Below, one piece after another: positions 1 through 9,352 of a DNA stretch of 25,562 nucleotides. Source of the DNA: Chara braunii (Eukaryota; Streptophyta; Charophyceae; Charales; Characeae); NCBI GenBank assembly GCA_003427395.1, contig BFEA01001208.1, positions 28,592 to 54,153 on the forward strand, written 5' to 3'. The notes beneath the pieces are model-generated. The model saw nothing but the letters and a program-made list of their open reading frames with translations, was not told the origin of the DNA and did not search any database. Numbering within the stretch: the stretch's first letter is position 1; each line of letters opens with the position of its first letter. A program made the position numbers and the translations under genes.

Positions 1-86
<86 letters not shown>
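1..86. repeat. (TC)n microsatellite
   Basis: An uninterrupted TC dinucleotide run from the first base of the window, so it may extend further left. Open reading frames here encode only Leu-Ser or Arg-Glu runs and are artefacts of the repeat. Confidence 0.98.
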
Positions 87-89
<3 letters not shown>

Positions 90-113
90 TGTGTGCGCAC
101 GCGCACCACAACT

Positions 114-115
<2 letters not shown>

Positions 116-182
<67 letters not shown>
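116..182. repeat. (CT)n microsatellite
   Basis: A second pure CT run, separated from the first by about 30 bases rich in alternating purine-pyrimidine (GTGTGCGCACGCGCAC). The pair could be one array split by an insertion or by decay. Confidence 0.97.
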
Positions 183-186
<4 letters not shown>

Positions 187-267
187 GCGCGTACACCGCA
201 GGCTACTCATGCATCTCTTAGCTGTCCTCGTCTGTCGTCGTGCGCAGCTCGTGACACATCCTTGCTG

Positions 268-298
<31 letters not shown>

Positions 299-299
299 T
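268..299. repeat. Compound (TC)n-(CG)n tract
   Basis: A short TC run passes directly into an alternating CG run and then GTGTGC. Alternating CG/TG is Z-DNA-prone; no gene is visible around it. Confidence 0.9.
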
Positions 300-519
300 G
301 TGCATGCGCGCGCACCACAGCCTGCTCACGTACACGCCTTACGACCTCACACACAACGGGTATCTGCTCCCTCTATAACGTCGCGACCTACCCCCTAGAT
401 GCTCGCGCCACCCCCTTGACGCCCGCGCTTTCTGCGCACCGGCCCAAACACCCGCCAGGCCACAGCCACTGCGCTCATCAGTAGCACACGAACGAAGATG
501 CACACACGCACTGCTGCCC

Positions 520-730
520 TCCCTAACCGACGTGCCGTCGTCGGTCCCCTGCCTCCGCGCCCGAATTTCACTCTGCCCCCCGGCCCGACATGCTCACACG
601 GTCCCCTTCCCATGCGGGCCTCCCCAACCGACGCGCACTGCGCCGCCCCTGAACACTGTCGCCGTCCCCAACCGACGCGCCCCCCTCGGTCCCCTGCAGC
701 ACCGCGTGCGGACCTCCCAACCCGATTTTT
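520..730. repeat. CpG-rich degenerate repeat block
   Basis: The motif CC(C/T)AACCGACG(C/T)GC appears near 523, 621 and 667, with a weaker fourth version near 717. The first and third copies are followed by TCGGTCCCCTGC. C-rich on the + strand, unlike the T/G-rich DNA that follows. Overlapping ORFs on both strands run through it, as expected for GC-rich repeats, and none resembles a known protein. Confidence 0.6.
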
Positions 731-782
731 GCTGGGCCCACTGGGAGCGTCACGCGTGGACCGCTTTTTCCTTTAAGGTATA

Positions 783-1041
783 TAAGAGAAAGGTTGTTGG
801 TGGTCTGTAATTTATAGGTGGTGGTTTGGGTGTTCGTGTAGGTTTTATGTGGCTTTCTTTATTATTTTAGTATTTTATTTGTGAGTTTGTGGTGTTCAGA
901 TATATAGTGGGTGTGTGAGTGCTTGTAAGTATGTTTCTATGGACATTTGTATGGAAAATTTGCATGAATGTTTGCTGGTGGTTGGTTGTTTGCTAGAGAG
1001 GTTGGTGTTACATTATTAGTGAGTGTGTATTATGTATGTTA

Positions 1042-1045
<4 letters not shown>
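783..1045. other. T/G-rich flanking DNA without a gene
   Basis: About 260 bases rich in T and G on the + strand, leading into the (GT)n array. No ORF, RNA gene or repeat unit that I can support. Confidence 0.6.

Positions 1046-1102
<57 letters not shown>
1046..1102. repeat. (GT)n microsatellite
   Basis: A nearly pure GT dinucleotide run that ends in GCGGGCGGGTGGG. ORFs encoding Cys-Val runs are artefacts. Confidence 0.97.
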
Positions 1103-1104
<2 letters not shown>

Positions 1105-1128
1105 GGCGGGTGGGAGTACCTCCCCCAC

Positions 1129-1174
1129 CAATCAATCAATCAATCGATCAATCAATCAATCAATCAATCAATCT

Positions 1175-1212
<38 letters not shown>
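1129..1212. repeat. (AATC)n tetranucleotide microsatellite
   Basis: About 20 AATC units with a few interruptions (CGATC, CTACC). It is followed by an A-run and a (TTTA)n stretch at about 1239-1254. Repeats of Ile-Asn-Gln-Ser in translation come from the array only. Confidence 0.96.
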
Positions 1213-1215
<3 letters not shown>

Positions 1216-1343
1216 AAAAACAATGAAGTAATCAATGTTTATTTATTTATTTTTACTTTTATTTTCTTTTCACACGCCGAAAACAACCCCCCCGAAAATT
1301 ATTATTTTTATATTTTTTTAAGTTTTTTTTGTTCAAGGGGATA

Positions 1344-1382
1344 GGGTCGGGGTTCCGGAACCCCAATCCGCAACCCCGACCC
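1344..1382. repeat. Nested inverted repeat
   Basis: The 11-base arm GGGTCGGGGTT (1344-1354) is the exact reverse complement of AACCCCGACCC (1372-1382). A second perfect 16-base palindrome, GGGGTTCCGGAACCCC (1349-1364), overlaps the left arm, so two alternative hairpins compete. It lies in non-coding flank and could be a remnant of a small DNA element. Confidence 0.7.
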
Positions 1383-2397
1383 CCAACCCCCTTTCCTCTC
1401 GGCAACTGTGGACCGCGGCAGACCGCGACCGCAGGTGTTTCATAGGTAGTGGCTAACAAAGGTTGCGAATTATCGATCACACTGTTGCTACCCTGAAAAA
1501 GAGACCAAGAAGAAAGGTTGAGAATAGCAGCTCATTTCAAACCCATCATACGCAGTTCCCAACCTCAGAAAAAAAGAAAAGCCGCTCATTTGTCCTTTAT
1601 GATCCACAATTAGTTACTCGAGTTTTCACAAAGACGGCTCGTTCGGCTCCTTGTCCCCTTCGAGTCCTCCTCCCTGACCGTTCTCACCAGATGGCCAGGC
1701 CAAGTGAAGTCGTAGCTCACCTCCTGTTAGTGCACAAACACGATCGTCCCTCGGAACACGATTGGCCTGTCCCATCGTTAAGGACTAAAGCTTGGACCAT
1801 GATTGGCGCTTGACACCCCCGGTGCAAGATTGAACAGCGTGCTCAGGATGTGATGGGTGCCCATCGCTTAAAAAATGATCGAACAGCCCTTCGATGGAGC
1901 TCGCCACTCAGTGCACCCCAATACTATTGAACAACCTACTTACGTCAGGGGCTGCGTTCGATCGAACCGCTTCCCGAGAGCCCTGGTTATTGTGATCGGA
2001 CCTCTGCACATCGGGGTACACTAAAGAGCTTGTTGTGCGAAGGGATGGAGACTCGGCGACTTTCAAGACCGGGTCCGTAATCCCCACTCCCTCGCCACTT
2101 CCTCGCTCTTTCGTCCTCACGCTTCCCTGCGCTATTCTCGTTGCCCCCGCCCTACCGTAGGCGAGGCTTAGAATGTACCTCTTTAACTTGGCCCACTGTT
2201 CCTTTCGCACGTCTGCCAAATGGGGGACCTGCCCTCTCTCTCTCTCTCTCAGGCCCCTGCCCTCTTTTTTTTCCCTTCTCTTTTGCTCCCACGGACGATC
2301 AATGGCGCTCCTATCGCAGGCCCTCATGCGCTGGCCCCCCCATACTCATGCATTCTCGACCGCCTTCTCGAGCACCAGTGGCTTCCTCTGGGTACGG
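1383..2397. other. Flanking DNA, no convincing gene
   Basis: About 1 kb of mixed-composition sequence directly left of the LTR. It contains a 116-codon ORF on + (1463-1813) and a 139-codon ORF on - (1908-2327). Both are rich in Arg/Ser/Pro and match no family I recognise. A short (CT)n run lies near 2236-2250. I see no RNA gene or splice-supported gene here. Confidence 0.5.
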
Positions 2398-3254
2398 TGT
2401 CGGAGGGCACGGTGTCCCGGCCCTCCTGTGTACCAAGTCTCTGCATAGTACCAGTTTCTTGCTCTGGTACCTGGATCGTTTCTCGGCGTGGACAGGTCCC
2501 GGTGACGTAGCCCTCAGCAAAAGGGGTGCGCCACAGGACTTCCATTGGTCCACGCAGGCTCGGCGCCCTGCTGTACAGCAGAGCACAACCGGCCTGTGGC
2601 CGTGGTAGCCGCCGGGTTCTCCCTAGGACGCGAAAGTAGGGGGATAGGCGCTGTCTTTTCTATTATGCACCAAGCACCCCTCTACAGGGATATGGGTCCG
2701 GTGCATGACACTGACAACAATCACAGAAACAGAAGGCTAAAGCAAAAATCAGCAAGAAAAGAAAAATGGAAAAGAAAATAAGGGTCTAATTCTAACACGG
2801 TTGGACTACTAGCTTTAGTTCGGGGGAAATCTGATGGCCTCTGATCCCGGTTACTGTTGCGTTTCACTCTATTATTATTATTATTATTATTTTGTTGTTA
2901 TTGTTATCCCTTTTCCACTTTCCTTGATTGGCCTGTTGTTTCGTAGGGAAGCCAACAGGACCAGACTCTGAGTTCGGGAGGTGGTATTGCGGTCTAGGCA
3001 GGCCCAACCCTTCGAATATCGTCTGTACCAGGTCCGCGCGTCTAAGGCTCCGCTCGGTAGGACCCCAGTAGCTGTACCACAGGGCAGATACAGTGGGTCT
3101 GAAAAAGGGAAGTGTGAAAAAGAAAGAAAAAGAGTTAAGGATGAAAATCGGGTTTCGGGCTTGTGCGTGGATCTGCAACGCTATTCAGGTGAAGCTGTGG
3201 CGCGAAGGAAACTTGAAGCGCCGTCCTTTTTTCCACATTGATTGTCATTATTAC

Positions 3255-3311
<57 letters not shown>

Positions 3312-3856
3312 CAGTATTATTACTAATTTTTCCTATTTCCAGTCTTCCGCCCGTCGGGCTGTCATCTCATGCGAAGGCCAACGGTTCGTATTTCGAACAG
3401 CCTAAGTAGGCCGACCCCACGTATACTGTCTGTGGGCCAGCTTTGAATTGGCGTAGTGCGGTAAGACCCCAAAAGGAGGGCGACCCGCGGCCGCATTGGT
3501 ATGAGGAATATCACCCCTTGCAAGGGGTCATAAACCCCCTCCTTGCCATCGGACGAGGGTACCCATCAGGGGTAGCGTTCTGGTGTTTTTAATGGGAAGG
3601 AAATAGCTGGTCGCTATCCCGTTATGGGACCGCCTCATCGCCGCTGTTGGTCAGTAGTAGCGTCGCGGAGACCTGAAGGTGAACAGTAGCAAGAGGTCTA
3701 GTCTGTACTACGACCGTTGAGCTACGAATCCTGACTCTTCAAAAAGAAAATTTGTTTGAGAATATACGTTGTTGTTGTTGTTGTTTTTTTTTTTTTTTTT
3801 TTTTTATATACACTTAATTTTCTTCAGCACGCCGGGATCGCGGCCATTCTAAATTC

Positions 3857-3864
3857 TATAAAAG
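3857..3864 (+). promoter_or_regulatory. TATA box of the 5' LTR
   Basis: TATAAAAG is an exact match to the strong TATA consensus and is conserved in the 3' LTR. Transcription would be expected to start about 25-30 bases downstream, near 3887-3892, about 275 bases before the LTR reading frame at 4165. The U3/R boundary would then lie there. Confidence 0.65.
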
Positions 3865-4164
3865 AGGGAGCCCTTGGGTCTCCCGGCAGGCGAGTGAGGC
3901 TGTCGTGCTGCGAGTAGAGTGGTGGCTCGCTGAGGTCTTTGGTTCTTGATGGATCTGAGTCTGGTTAGCCATCACCCGCTCACAGTGCATGAGTGTGGGC
4001 GGAGCGCTAGTGCTGGCTATCTGACAGCCAGTTAAAGGGCATCAACTGGCTACCTCGTTGTGCTGGCGCAGCTAGCTTGAGGCCGAGAAGTCAGGAGTAG
4101 TGGGAGTCTGTGCAAACCGAGTGCGTATTTCTGGAGACAAGACTGTCTATTTTGAGCCAAAACC

Positions 4165-4686
4165 ATGACGTTGCACGGATATAGACCTGGGTACTGGTAT
4201 CACCAGGCCCGCTGGAAACCTGTGTCTGGGGAAGGGCCCTGGATTACCGTCATACTCAATTATGACGGTGGAGATGAGCTGGTAATGAAGATCAACGTGG
4301 AGGGAGCAAGAGAGGGGGAGATGCAGACTAACTCGAAGTTACAGGACGCGATTTCGGAGGCAAGAGACCGGGTTGAGAGACGTTGCAGGTGGGATGGAGT
4401 CACGGCAAGGCTATGGATAACGGTGGCCTATCACGAGACAGAGACTTTGATGGACACAGCAGACCTGGAACAGATCCACGAGGACAGGGACTCGTGAGGG
4501 GAAAGTGAGATGAGCGACGCAGATCGGGAGACGGATCTCAGGTCCTGGAACAGACCAGGGGAGATCCAGAAGCATCACCGGGCGGCAGACCCAGTGGAAG
4601 GAGGACCCGAGGCCAGCTCTCGTCAGTTGACGCCCAGAGGCCATGGAACGAGAGAGAGACAAGGTAGAGGGAAAGGACGTGTGTGA
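4165..4686 (+). pseudogene. LTR-encoded ORF (left copy), unknown function
   Basis: It starts at ATG 4165, about 300 bases after the TATA box. The open part is 110 codons, ending at TGA 4495-4497. The right LTR has GGA at that codon and the same frame then runs to a TGA shared by both copies (4684-4686 here), so the ancestral product was probably about 173 residues. Residues 26-45 look like two beta strands (ITVILNYDGGDELVMKI), followed by a charged helix around 58-75 and another strand (LWITVAYHE). The tail beyond residue 110 is rich in Arg, Glu and Gly. I recognise no family. The strand-helix-strand layout faintly resembles the small ORFs inside the element, but that is inference. ORFs inside LTRs are uncommon (the MMTV superantigen is a known case of position only, not of similarity). 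Confidence 0.6.
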
Positions 4687-5740
4687 GAGCGCGGTGGCCA
4701 GAGGTCAACAGAGAGGGTGACTAGCAAGCGCGAGACGTTACGTGGACAGGTTGTATATGGCAAGACCGTTAGAGCAAGAAGACCGTTGGCGAGAGGTGTG
4801 AGGAGGTGTGAGCGGTACGCTAGACACATGGGTTGGAATTTGATAGAGAGGGATATGAGCAGTCGACGAGAGAGAGAGAGAGAGGTAGTTAAGAGACCAT
4901 CGACGGTTGTCAGACAGAAGGGGAAGCAAGTGGGCTCTCAGTGCAGAATAGTGCATGAGGTCGTGATTGGTGTATTNNGTTTGCACNTGGCACGTTCGCG
5001 NGAGAGGTAAAAAGCACAAGCGCGACTTGCGAGTGATGGGGTGGACAACGCTCAATTTTCTTGTTTGTGCTCGTGCGANAGGGAACGAGGCGGGTTTGCG
5101 GAGCGTGACTGATGTCAACCTTTTCCGTACAAGCCTGCACGACATTTTGTTTAGGCCTCGAAAGACTNAGGGGTAGAANAGACGCGACAGCTAGGGGAGA
5201 CAAGTGAAAGANACTGAGCCTAAGGCAGTCTGCTTGCTACTCATGATCAGACGGGGCGTACTTCTGCGGGGAGAGTAATGACGGACCAACGAGAGGGAGG
5301 TGCATCTCGCTTCTTGGAGAATGGGGTTTCCTCGCTGACATTTGTCTGTCTCGCTCCCCTCATGTGACTTTCAGCCTGCGAAGAAGATGACAATCAAGGA
5401 TCATCAATGCTTTTCTTCAATGATCATCTTAGCTGAGTCCTCAGATAAGACAACGGTTATTGCAAAATGATCCCTTATTTCTCTTGCAAAGTCTAGTGTC
5501 CCTCTCAGCTCGCTTAATTAGTAAGAATGACGGTTATTGGCTAACTACGCAGCTTTGTGACAGTGAGTCAGGTCCTTGGTGGACTGTATAAGCGTATAAA
5601 TAATGGAGGACCAGCACATTGAGGGCTAGTTTAAAAGTTTTAGTGACACATCAGTTGAATATACAGGGGTTGACATGATCGTACGCTGGCCATTCGAAAG
5701 TACCACTTGCATTGAGCCGCTTATCTAATTATTTTGCAGA

Positions 5741-5746
5741 AATAAA
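5741..5746 (+). terminator. Candidate polyadenylation signal in the 5' LTR
   Basis: AATAAA within GCAGAAATAAAGAGG, conserved in the right LTR and followed by T/G-rich sequence. Its position about 1.85 kb after the TATA box would imply a long R region. Nearby ATAAATAATGG near 5595 is an alternative. Confidence 0.35.
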
Positions 5747-6121
5747 GAGGTATGTAATTTTCATGTTCATGCGTCCATACCCTTCTGTGGACAGACAGAG
5801 GCTGCCGATTCGACTTGGAACTATGATGTCGTCAAATTGCGTGACTGTACAGTTCTGATTACTTGAGTGATTGCACAACGTGACCATAGTGTCTAACTGC
5901 TCGGCGTCATTGCATTGTGTGGCCGCACAGTGCTGATCGCGTCGTGTTACAACGTCATACAACTACTTTATGCATGACTGCATAAGTGAACGTCTGCTCG
6001 GGTTACGCGAAATTGTCCGCTTGAATGCTCGTTTGCAGTCGTATGCCTTCGCGCGTGACATGAGGGGGATTGGGTACTTGACCGTATAAACCTGCATGTG
6101 ACCGTGTGAGTAGAAGAATGC

Positions 6122-6352
6122 ATGCTCGAGTGTTCCTTTTTCTTGGTAGGTTCGGTGAGGGAAAATTTGATATCTGTCGAATGTACCAGCTTGCTTTTCA
6201 CTCCCAGAGTACTTTGCATGTCAAATGTAGTACGGAGGCTACCGCCTTTTGATTTCTGTCTATACCTTAATATCGGATGTATGGGGAAGAGAAAAGCAAT
6301 GCTGAGAAGGATTTCCTATGTCCTCGCTAAGTACCTACTTGACGATGACTAA
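6122..6352 (+). CDS. Small ORF near the 3' end of the 5' LTR, doubtful
   Basis: A 76-codon frame that stays open in both LTRs (right copy 25181-25411). The copies differ at 12 bases, which I count as 6 synonymous and 6 replacement changes, so it shows at most weak constraint. The product has a hydrophobic first half and a basic segment (GKRKAMLRRISYVLAKYL), and resembles nothing I know. Chance conservation because both copies are LTRs is the simplest reading. Confidence 0.2.
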   Translation: MLECSFFLVGSVRENLISVECTSLLFTPRVLCMSNVVRRLPPFDFCLYLNIGCMGKRKAMLRRISYVLAKYLLDDD

Positions 6353-6505
6353 GGTACCCGGACCTGTTCGAGCTGGAATAACCTTCAACTCGAAAGCCTG
6401 TGGAGTCTTAAATTCGTTCCTGCTAAAGCTCCTCCTACGCCTCCCCATTTACTGTTCTCGGAGGTTGTTGTTCTAGATAGCCATCTACGTAAGTTGACAA
6501 CGGCC

Positions 6506-6518
6506 TGGCTATCAGGAC
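6506..6518 (+). promoter_or_regulatory. Weak candidate primer-binding site
   Basis: TGGCTATCAGGAC lies 6 bases after the proposed LTR end. It resembles the primer-binding site complementary to initiator-Met tRNA (TGGTATCAGAGC in plant elements) with one inserted base and a swap. TGGGGAGAGTTGG near 6600 is an alternative if the LTR ends later. Confidence 0.3.
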
Positions 6519-6861
6519 AATTCTCTCTGAAACACTGTTTTGTCGGTTCTTGTGAAAGCTGAATAGGATTTAGCCACGCGCCTGGCGTTAGTTTCCAGAT
6601 GGGGAGAGTTGGTCTTTGAGTTTTAGCAATTCTGAACTCCTAACTGGAGTGTCTCGCTGGATCTGACCCGTTTGCGTAGTACGAGCAGGTCGTGCTTGAG
6701 ATCGAGCTCTTAACCCGAAAGACCTGGTTGATACTAAGCGGTGTGTGGGGATTGAGTTGACTGCTTAACTGCTCGGGACCACGAGGTTAGACATGTGAAC
6801 CTCGAGAGAGAGCCTTGTTTGCACATGACTGAGGGTCAGCGCTGTGGTCAGGAAAAAAGAG

Positions 6862-6917
6862 GTGAGTGTGCTTTGTGTGAAGCTCTTGTAGCCCACCCCC
6901 TTCTCTGTTTCTCGTAG
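6862..6917 (+). other. Candidate 56-nt leader intron
   Basis: A near-consensus donor, GAG|GTGAGT, at 6862 is followed 50 bases later by a pyrimidine-rich run ending in CTCGTAG|G at 6917. This gives a GT-AG intron of 56 nt in the untranslated leader. The donor could also join a more distant acceptor and make subgenomic messages for the downstream ORFs. No RNA evidence is available. Confidence 0.35.
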
Positions 6918-7724
6918 GCTCGGGTTAAGGGTACTAGTGAGCAGGACAATCACGGAGANCGCAGACCNGGAGTGAGTGATGCACTTCTCTCCGCCAGGAC
7001 AAAAGAAAGGGGGGNGTAGTTGAAAGAATCTTGTGTATTCATTGGGTGCTTGGATGANAGTCAGATGACGGGGGCGGCATGATATTCTAAGACGGGATTT
7101 TCCTGAATTCTAGCAGAGAGATGTCGTCGACGCTCGTGAAAATGTTGTCCTCGTCGAGGTCTTTAGCTTTCCAGATCTTTTACAGATGCAAAAATTNNTA
7201 ATACCTCGGTAAACCATAATTGGGTCGGCANGCAACCCGAAATCAGTCTCAAATATTACTTAAGCAAGATTCAGGTACTACTCAAACAGGATTCGGACTT
7301 TACCTTCACGAAGTTCAGTCAATTTTCAGAATACACTCGGACAGCGTTCCGTGGTACTCAGAGCTCAGGGACGGCATCTTAATGAATGCACAAAACTCAG
7401 ATAGTGTTTGGAAGTTTTCCAGGGCTTCGACTGGCAAGCTGTGTAGAAGTCAGAGCTTGGGACAATATACTATCCCCTTCAAGTTGCTATTTAACTATTG
7501 CTTAATTGCTTTCTCATCGCCGAATCAGTGGAAAAACCTTCTCAGAACAAATACTCAAGTGACTGTCCTGAAAACAGCAATCAACAAAGAACAATAGTAA
7601 ACAAATTTTACTCGGTCAGTGNTAATCATTCGCCGCTTAAGACATCAGTGTTCTTCTGATCAGTGATTAGTTATCCGGAACTCAGGGGCTCACCGTCTTG
7701 GGACGTCAGTGTGATTAGGGAGAC

Positions 7725-7970
7725 ATGAGGGACAACGAGATTCTAATAGTGAAGAGCGCACTGATCAGGGAAAAGAAAGAGGGATGGGAAGAAGAAGCAT
7801 GTAAAGACATGGAAAAACACAGAATAACTCAGAGGGAGTTTGTTGTTGGAGCAGTGGGGGGAAGAAAGTACGTTGAATATGTAATCTATTTCTTTGTGAT
7901 TGACGGTCAGCTTCACAGTACTGGCTCTTCACTAGAGACGGTGGAGAAAGTCAAGGCAAAGCTCGGGTAG
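7725..7970 (+). CDS. Accessory small ORF 1 (family II), unknown function
   Basis: 81 residues from ATG 7725 to TAG 7968-7970; acidic and basic residues are mixed and no signal peptide is seen. Aligned by eye with the ORF at 9022 it shares N-x-x-I at the start, S-x-L, then W-x-E-x-A, a central helix, and a strand ending in Y-V-I-Y before a G-x-L turn and a closing helix (TVEKVKAKL). The predicted order is strand-strand-helix-strand-strand-helix. It stands alone in repeat-rich leader, 1.05 kb before its nearest relative. Survival of the reading frame amid non-coding DNA supports it being real. No known family is recognised. Confidence 0.55.
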   Translation: MRDNEILIVKSALIREKKEGWEEEACKDMEKHRITQREFVVGAVGGRKYVEYVIYFFVIDGQLHSTGSSLETVEKVKAKLG

Positions 7971-9021
7971 CTGCAGAATGTGCCCCAGTTTTCCCTATCG
8001 GAGATCCTTTTTGACGAATATCGCTCAGTACCTCGTGTCTAGTTTAGTGGAATTTCAGTTCAGCCTGTAACTGGGCAGTCATAACCCTGATGAGTAAACA
8101 ACGAACAATCAATTTTCAGCTCTGCGATTAACCAACTCTCAGAAATTTATTTTCAAACAATTTTATTTTATTTTATCAGTGTTCAACCAGTTACTCAGCA
8201 GACCAGAAAACAGACTCAGCAAACCGGAAGACAAATTTAGATAACCGGGGATCCCGACTCAGAGAAACTAGCATTCCAGATTCAGCAACAAAAGGCCTCT
8301 GCACCTAACGCTGCGAGTACTGATTAACATTCAATTGCGTTATCGACTTGCAGTGCCCAGTGCTGTTAGTCGTAGCCAGACGACACGCAATCGGTTCTCT
8401 TGATTGGTAGTCAGGTCGACATTCAGGAACGACATCCAGAAAAGACTTTCAGACAACGACATTCAGAAAATGACTCCTGGAAGAACGTCCAAAACTGCAC
8501 TCAGAACAGCAATCAGTCAATTTCGCAAAACAAGCAATCAGTTTTTCTGATCCGCAGTTGGTCAATTTTCTGAACTGCATTTGAACTATTTTCTGATCAG
8601 CAGCTACTAAGTTTTATGGTCTACAGTTAACCAACAGTCAGTCAGCATAAACGGTTCGCATTCAAATCGGTAAACAATTAGCAACCAGGCCAGCGATCGG
8701 GTCAGTGATAAGACCAGCAAACAGACTAGTGGCCAAGCAGACATTCAAACGGCAATCGCTTTACACCCGATCATCATTCCAATCAGCACTCGGGGAAGAT
8801 ATTCAGATCAGTAATCAGATCAACGATTACCAGATCAACAGTCGGATCAACAATCGTTCAGCCCCCTAATCAGCATCAAGATGCGGCACTCAGAGAACAA
8901 CAGCTAGTTATCAGCGACCTGTTTTCAGCAGAATCAACCCAATGACCTTTTGTACCCGGATCATTCAAAAGTCACCCGTCTCAAGTTGGGAGAACTGATG
9001 TAGTGAGAATTCAGTGAGGAT
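7971..9021 (+). repeat. Degenerate CAG/ATCAG repeat leader
   Basis: About 1 kb with no long ORF. CAG, usually within ATCAG, TTCAG or CTCAG, recurs roughly every 10-16 bases on the + strand, with A/C-rich spacers such as AACAATCAG. G is otherwise rare. This looks like a decayed short-period tandem array. The same texture occurs at 7240-7600, 9277-9425 and 18440-18600. Confidence 0.6.
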
Positions 9022-9276
9022 ATGGAAGGCAACAGCACGATCAGATTCTCTTACTCGCTGTATCAGAGTACTACAGAGACCTGGAGGGAGAGTGCAGTTG
9101 ATGAGTACAATCAGCAGACTATTATGATGATGGAACATGCACTAGCCCTTGTGAGAAGTCATACAAAAATAGAGTACACATATTACCTGCACGATAAAAA
9201 CGGCAGACTATGTGCCACCATAACTTCTGTGGGTACTATTGAGGAAGCAAGGAGGACTGTTGACAGCCATCAGTGA
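9022..9276 (+). CDS. Accessory small ORF 2 (family II), unknown function
   Basis: 84 residues from ATG 9022 to TGA. The first half aligns with the ORF at 7725 (N-x-x-I, S-x-L, W-x-E-x-A). The second half aligns with E and F before gag: A-L-x-L-[VI]-x3-[TS]-x-I-x-Y-x-x-Y, and a closing helix ending A-R-R-[TR]-V. It thus links the two early and two late members of the family. Predicted fold: strands at about 6-14, a helix at about 28-43, strands around 47-55 and 60-67, and a helix from about 71. No catalytic motif is evident; a small binding domain is possible but unproven. Confidence 0.6.
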   Translation: MEGNSTIRFSYSLYQSTTETWRESAVDEYNQQTIMMMEHALALVRSHTKIEYTYYLHDKNGRLCATITSVGTIEEARRTVDSHQ

Positions 9277-9352
9277 GCGTTTAGCCTCCGAATATTTGTT
9301 GCTCACTTTATCCGGACATTCACCAATTATTTAATCAGCAATCAATTATCAA

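Larger units (their letters stand above)
2398..6499 (+). repeat. 5' long terminal repeat
   Basis: A direct repeat of 21421-25558. Similarity begins abruptly at TGTCGGAGGG; the bases before it differ between copies (GGTACGG here, GGTATTA on the right). The proposed end is GACA at 6496-6499, giving TG...CA ends. By eye the two copies differ at about 6 of 180 bases at the 5' end, 3 of 140 in the middle and 12 of 228 near the 3' end, mostly transitions. It contains (ATT)n arrays at about 2870-2893 and 3246-3312, a (GTT)n-polyT tract at about 3768-3805, a TATA box, a coding frame and an AATAAA. At 4.1 kb it is far above the few hundred bases common for Ty3/gypsy LTRs. Confidence 0.92.
6500..7724 (+). 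other. Untranslated leader, first part
   Basis: From the LTR end to the first accessory ORF. It contains the weak PBS and the candidate intron. From about 7240 it is dominated by short degenerate units with CAG/TCAG. A 125-codon frame at 7220-7597 lies wholly in that repeat-like DNA and has no start or motif that supports a gene. GGGACGTCAG near 7702 resembles the motif repeated in the 3' trailer. Confidence 0.5.

Noticed and set aside
91-484. ORFs on both strands rich in Leu-Ser, Arg-Glu or Ala-Arg
   Set aside because: They are translations of TC and CG microsatellites with no protein-like segment.
1023-1344. ORFs with Cys-Val and Ile-Asn-Gln-Ser runs
   Set aside because: Produced by the (GT)n and (AATC)n arrays in every frame.
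1908-2608. ORFs of 91-155 codons on both strands at the left LTR boundary
   Set aside because: One + strand ORF crosses from flank into the LTR, and all frames are low-complexity or Arg/Pro/Ser-rich without motifs. No support for a host gene.
4717-5010. Arg/Glu-rich frame following the LTR ORF in the same frame
   Set aside because: Both LTRs keep the TGA before it, and the 46-bp duplication shifts it in the right copy. Purine-rich DNA explains the lack of stops.
7220-7597. 125-codon + ORF in the leader
   Set aside because: It lies in CAG-type degenerate repeats, its start is in ambiguous sequence and it shows no similarity to the accessory families.
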